Part shown: positions 62,766 through 64,000 of the stretch, piece after piece
How positions within the stretch are numbered: position 1 is the stretch's first letter
Layout of the letters: every line of letters starts with the position of its first letter
Notes under the pieces: generated by a model
What the model was told of the DNA's origin: nothing
Seen by the model: only the letters and a program-made list of their open reading frames with translations
The model's database searches: none
Translations under genes and position numbers: made by a program
Assembly (NCBI RefSeq): GCF_001262635.1
Contig: NZ_JXYH01000011.1
Coordinates: 28,363-92,362 of the forward strand
Length of the DNA stretch: 64,000 nucleotides
From: Aestuariivita boseongensis
GTDB taxonomy: Bacteria; Pseudomonadota; Alphaproteobacteria; Rhodobacterales; Rhodobacteraceae
Reading direction: 5' to 3'

Positions 62766-63661
62766 CAACTCAACCCCTTCAGAACCCGGTCCGCCGCATA
62801 GCGCGTTGCGCCAAAGGCCACAACCGCGCCAAGGATCGGGATGATCACCGGGCTGAACCAGCCCAGACCCTGAAACCCAAGCCCGGTCAGGAAGCCGCCA
62901 TCCGCATTGGCCGAAGGAAGCAGCGACACGGCAAGCACGCCCAGCACCGTCCCAACCGTGGCGCCCGCCAGCGCGCGCAGAGTAAAGCGGCGCACGAAAG
63001 CCCGCGCGATGTAAGTGTCGCGCGCACCGACAAGGCGCAGCACTTCGATCACCTGCCCATTGGCTGCAAGCGCCGAATTCGCCGCCAGCGTGATCATCGC
63101 CGCCATCGCCCCGATGATCAGCAGGATCGACACCAGCCCCAACCGCTTGAGGGTATCTGCCGCCTCGACCAGCGGTCTGCGCCATCGGGTGTGGTCGTCC
63201 AGAACCGCGCCCGGCACTTCCGCCGCCAGCCGCAGCCTGAGCCCGGTGGCGTCATACCCTTCGGCGGTTTCCAGCACCTCGATCAGACGGGGCACCGGCA
63301 GTTGCCCAATGGGCAGATCAACCCCGAACCACGGGGCCAGAAGGGCGGCCTGTTCCTCGTCACTCAGCGCGCGGGCGCTGGCCACACCGGGCGTCTGGCG
63401 CAACACGCGCAGCGCGGCTTCCGTCTGGGTGGCCATCTGATCGGCCGGCGCGCTGATGCGCAGCGTGGCGCTGCGCGCCAGTTCTTCCGCCCAGCGATCC
63501 GCCAGCCGGCCCGTCGCCAGGGACAGCGCCAGCGCAAAGACCGCCAGAAACGCCATCGCGGCCGAGGCGAAAACAGTCAGGTTTGCCGTGAACCCGGTGG
63601 GCGGCACAACCCTGTCGGCGCTTTGGTCGCGCGCCACAAGCTGCCTAAGATCCAGCCTCAT
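62765..63661 (-). CDS. ftsX: Cell-division protein FtsX
   Basis: This 298-residue protein has four TM segments: one after the short cytoplasmic N-terminus (NLTVFASAAMAFLAVFALAL), a large periplasmic domain, then three more (KRLGLVSILLIIGAMAAMIT; GATVGTVLGVLAVSLL; IPILGAVVAFGATRYA). With FtsE it controls peptidoglycan amidases at the septum. The ATG at 63661 overlaps the ftsE stop; the longer in-frame region upstream is ftsE sequence out of frame. Confidence 0.92.
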   Translation of the reverse strand: MRLDLRQLVARDQSADRVVPPTGFTANLTVFASAAMAFLAVFALALSLATGRLADRWAEELARSATLRISAPADQMATQTEAALRVLRQTPGVASARALSDEEQAALLAPWFGVDLPIGQLPVPRLIEVLETAEGYDATGLRLRLAAEVPGAVLDDHTRWRRPLVEAADTLKRLGLVSILLIIGAMAAMITLAANSALAANGQVIEVLRLVGARDTYIARAFVRRFTLRALAGATVGTVLGVLAVSLLPSANADGGFLTGLGFQGLGWFSPVIIPILGAVVAFGATRYAADRVLKGLS

Positions 63662-64000
63662 CACAGATCCGCCCCCGCCAGCTGCAGCCTGCGGTTCGAG
63701 ATGCGCAGAACACGCGCCTGCACATGGCTTTTGGCAGACCGGATCAGCTGCAGATCGTGGCTGGCAATCAGGATCGTCTTGCCCATGCGGTTCAGTTCGA
63801 TCAGCAGCTGCATCAGGCGCTGGGACATCTCCCAATCCACGTTGCCCGTGGGTTCATCGGCAAGAATCACGTCGGGCGACATGATCAGCGCGCGCGCCAG
63901 CGCCGCACGCTGCCGTTCGCCACCCGAGAGTTCCGGCGGCAGGGCCGAGGCGCGCTCGCGCAGGCCGACCCAGGCCATCAGTTCATCCAGATTGGCGGCT
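63661..64000 (-). CDS. ftsE: Cell-division ATP-binding protein FtsE, C-terminal part
   Basis: The visible part holds the ABC signature LSGGERQRAALARAL, Walker B VILADEPTGNVD and the H-loop ASHD, ending SNRRLQLAGADL. The Walker A part lies beyond the right edge; the frame stays open to base 64000. It is coupled to ftsX and plsC in one operon. Confidence 0.93.
   Translation of the reverse strand, partial: AANLDELMAWVGLRERASALPPELSGGERQRAALARALIMSPDVILADEPTGNVDWEMSQRLMQLLIELNRMGKTILIASHDLQLIRSAKSHVQARVLRISNRRLQLAGADL

Overview
This window is a stretch of high-GC alphaproteobacterial chromosome, most likely from the family Rhodobacteraceae (Roseobacter group). The placement rests on the supercluster of ethylmalonyl-CoA pathway genes (ccr, ecm, mch, mcl2) with a complete sdh-mdh-suc-lpd TCA block, on an AHL quorum-sensing pair, on CtrA-type and Irr-type sites, and on housekeeping groups such as rsmI/lpoA-like/yraN/gshB. 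It is ordinary chromosome: I see no prophage, insertion sequence, CRISPR array, rRNA or tRNA gene. The interest lies in intergenic regulatory architecture and in families of short palindromic repeats.

Layout. 1-11 kb: gshB (partial), yraN, rsmI, an LpoA-like lipoprotein, glnD, a methyltransferase, murJ, a rhomboid that has lost its catalytic residues, trpS and a globin. 11.9-14 kb: a four-gene operon (PepSY protein, b-type cytochrome, membrane-anchored HTH regulator, VIT-family iron/manganese transporter). 14-21 kb: aminotransferase, kappa-GST-like isomerase, universal stress protein, a cyclase/hydrolase fusion, a PuuA-like glutamine synthetase, nfuA behind an Irr-type box, tsaB and rimI. 21-26 kb: a BMP-type (nucleoside) ABC transporter. 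26-30 kb: TauE/SafE permease with a TIGR02186 partner, an SDR and a RecD-like helicase. 30-32 kb: small ORF, luxR and luxI with two CtrA-type boxes, one perfect DnaA box and a 133-bp element bounded by inverted repeats.

32-48 kb: ccr (crotonyl-CoA carboxylase/reductase), a PlsB-like acyltransferase, ecm, an H-NS-like protein, deoD, a DUF1989 protein, then the sdhCDAB operon with two small exported proteins between sdhA and sdhB, and the operon mcl2-nnrU-DUF1737-mch. 48-60 kb: mdh, sucC, a methyltransferase, sucD, sucA, sucB, a small coiled-coil protein, a MAPEG protein and lpd. 60-64 kb: a TetR/NAD(P)H-oxidoreductase pair with three operators, a PPOX flavoprotein, plsC, ftsX and ftsE (partial).

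How it works together. Ccr and Ecm convert crotonyl-CoA plus CO2 through ethylmalonyl-CoA to methylsuccinyl-CoA, Mch acts later on mesaconyl-CoA, and Mcl2 hydrolyses malyl-CoA to malate. The products, malate and succinyl-CoA, feed the Mdh/SucAB-Lpd/SucCD/Sdh reactions encoded alongside. An identical pair of TGTGATCACA boxes, 11 bp apart, precedes both sdhC and sucC at nearly the same distance and in the same orientation. A different array, four GTGCAC sites exactly 11 bp apart, precedes lpd. These are the best candidates here for undescribed control circuits.
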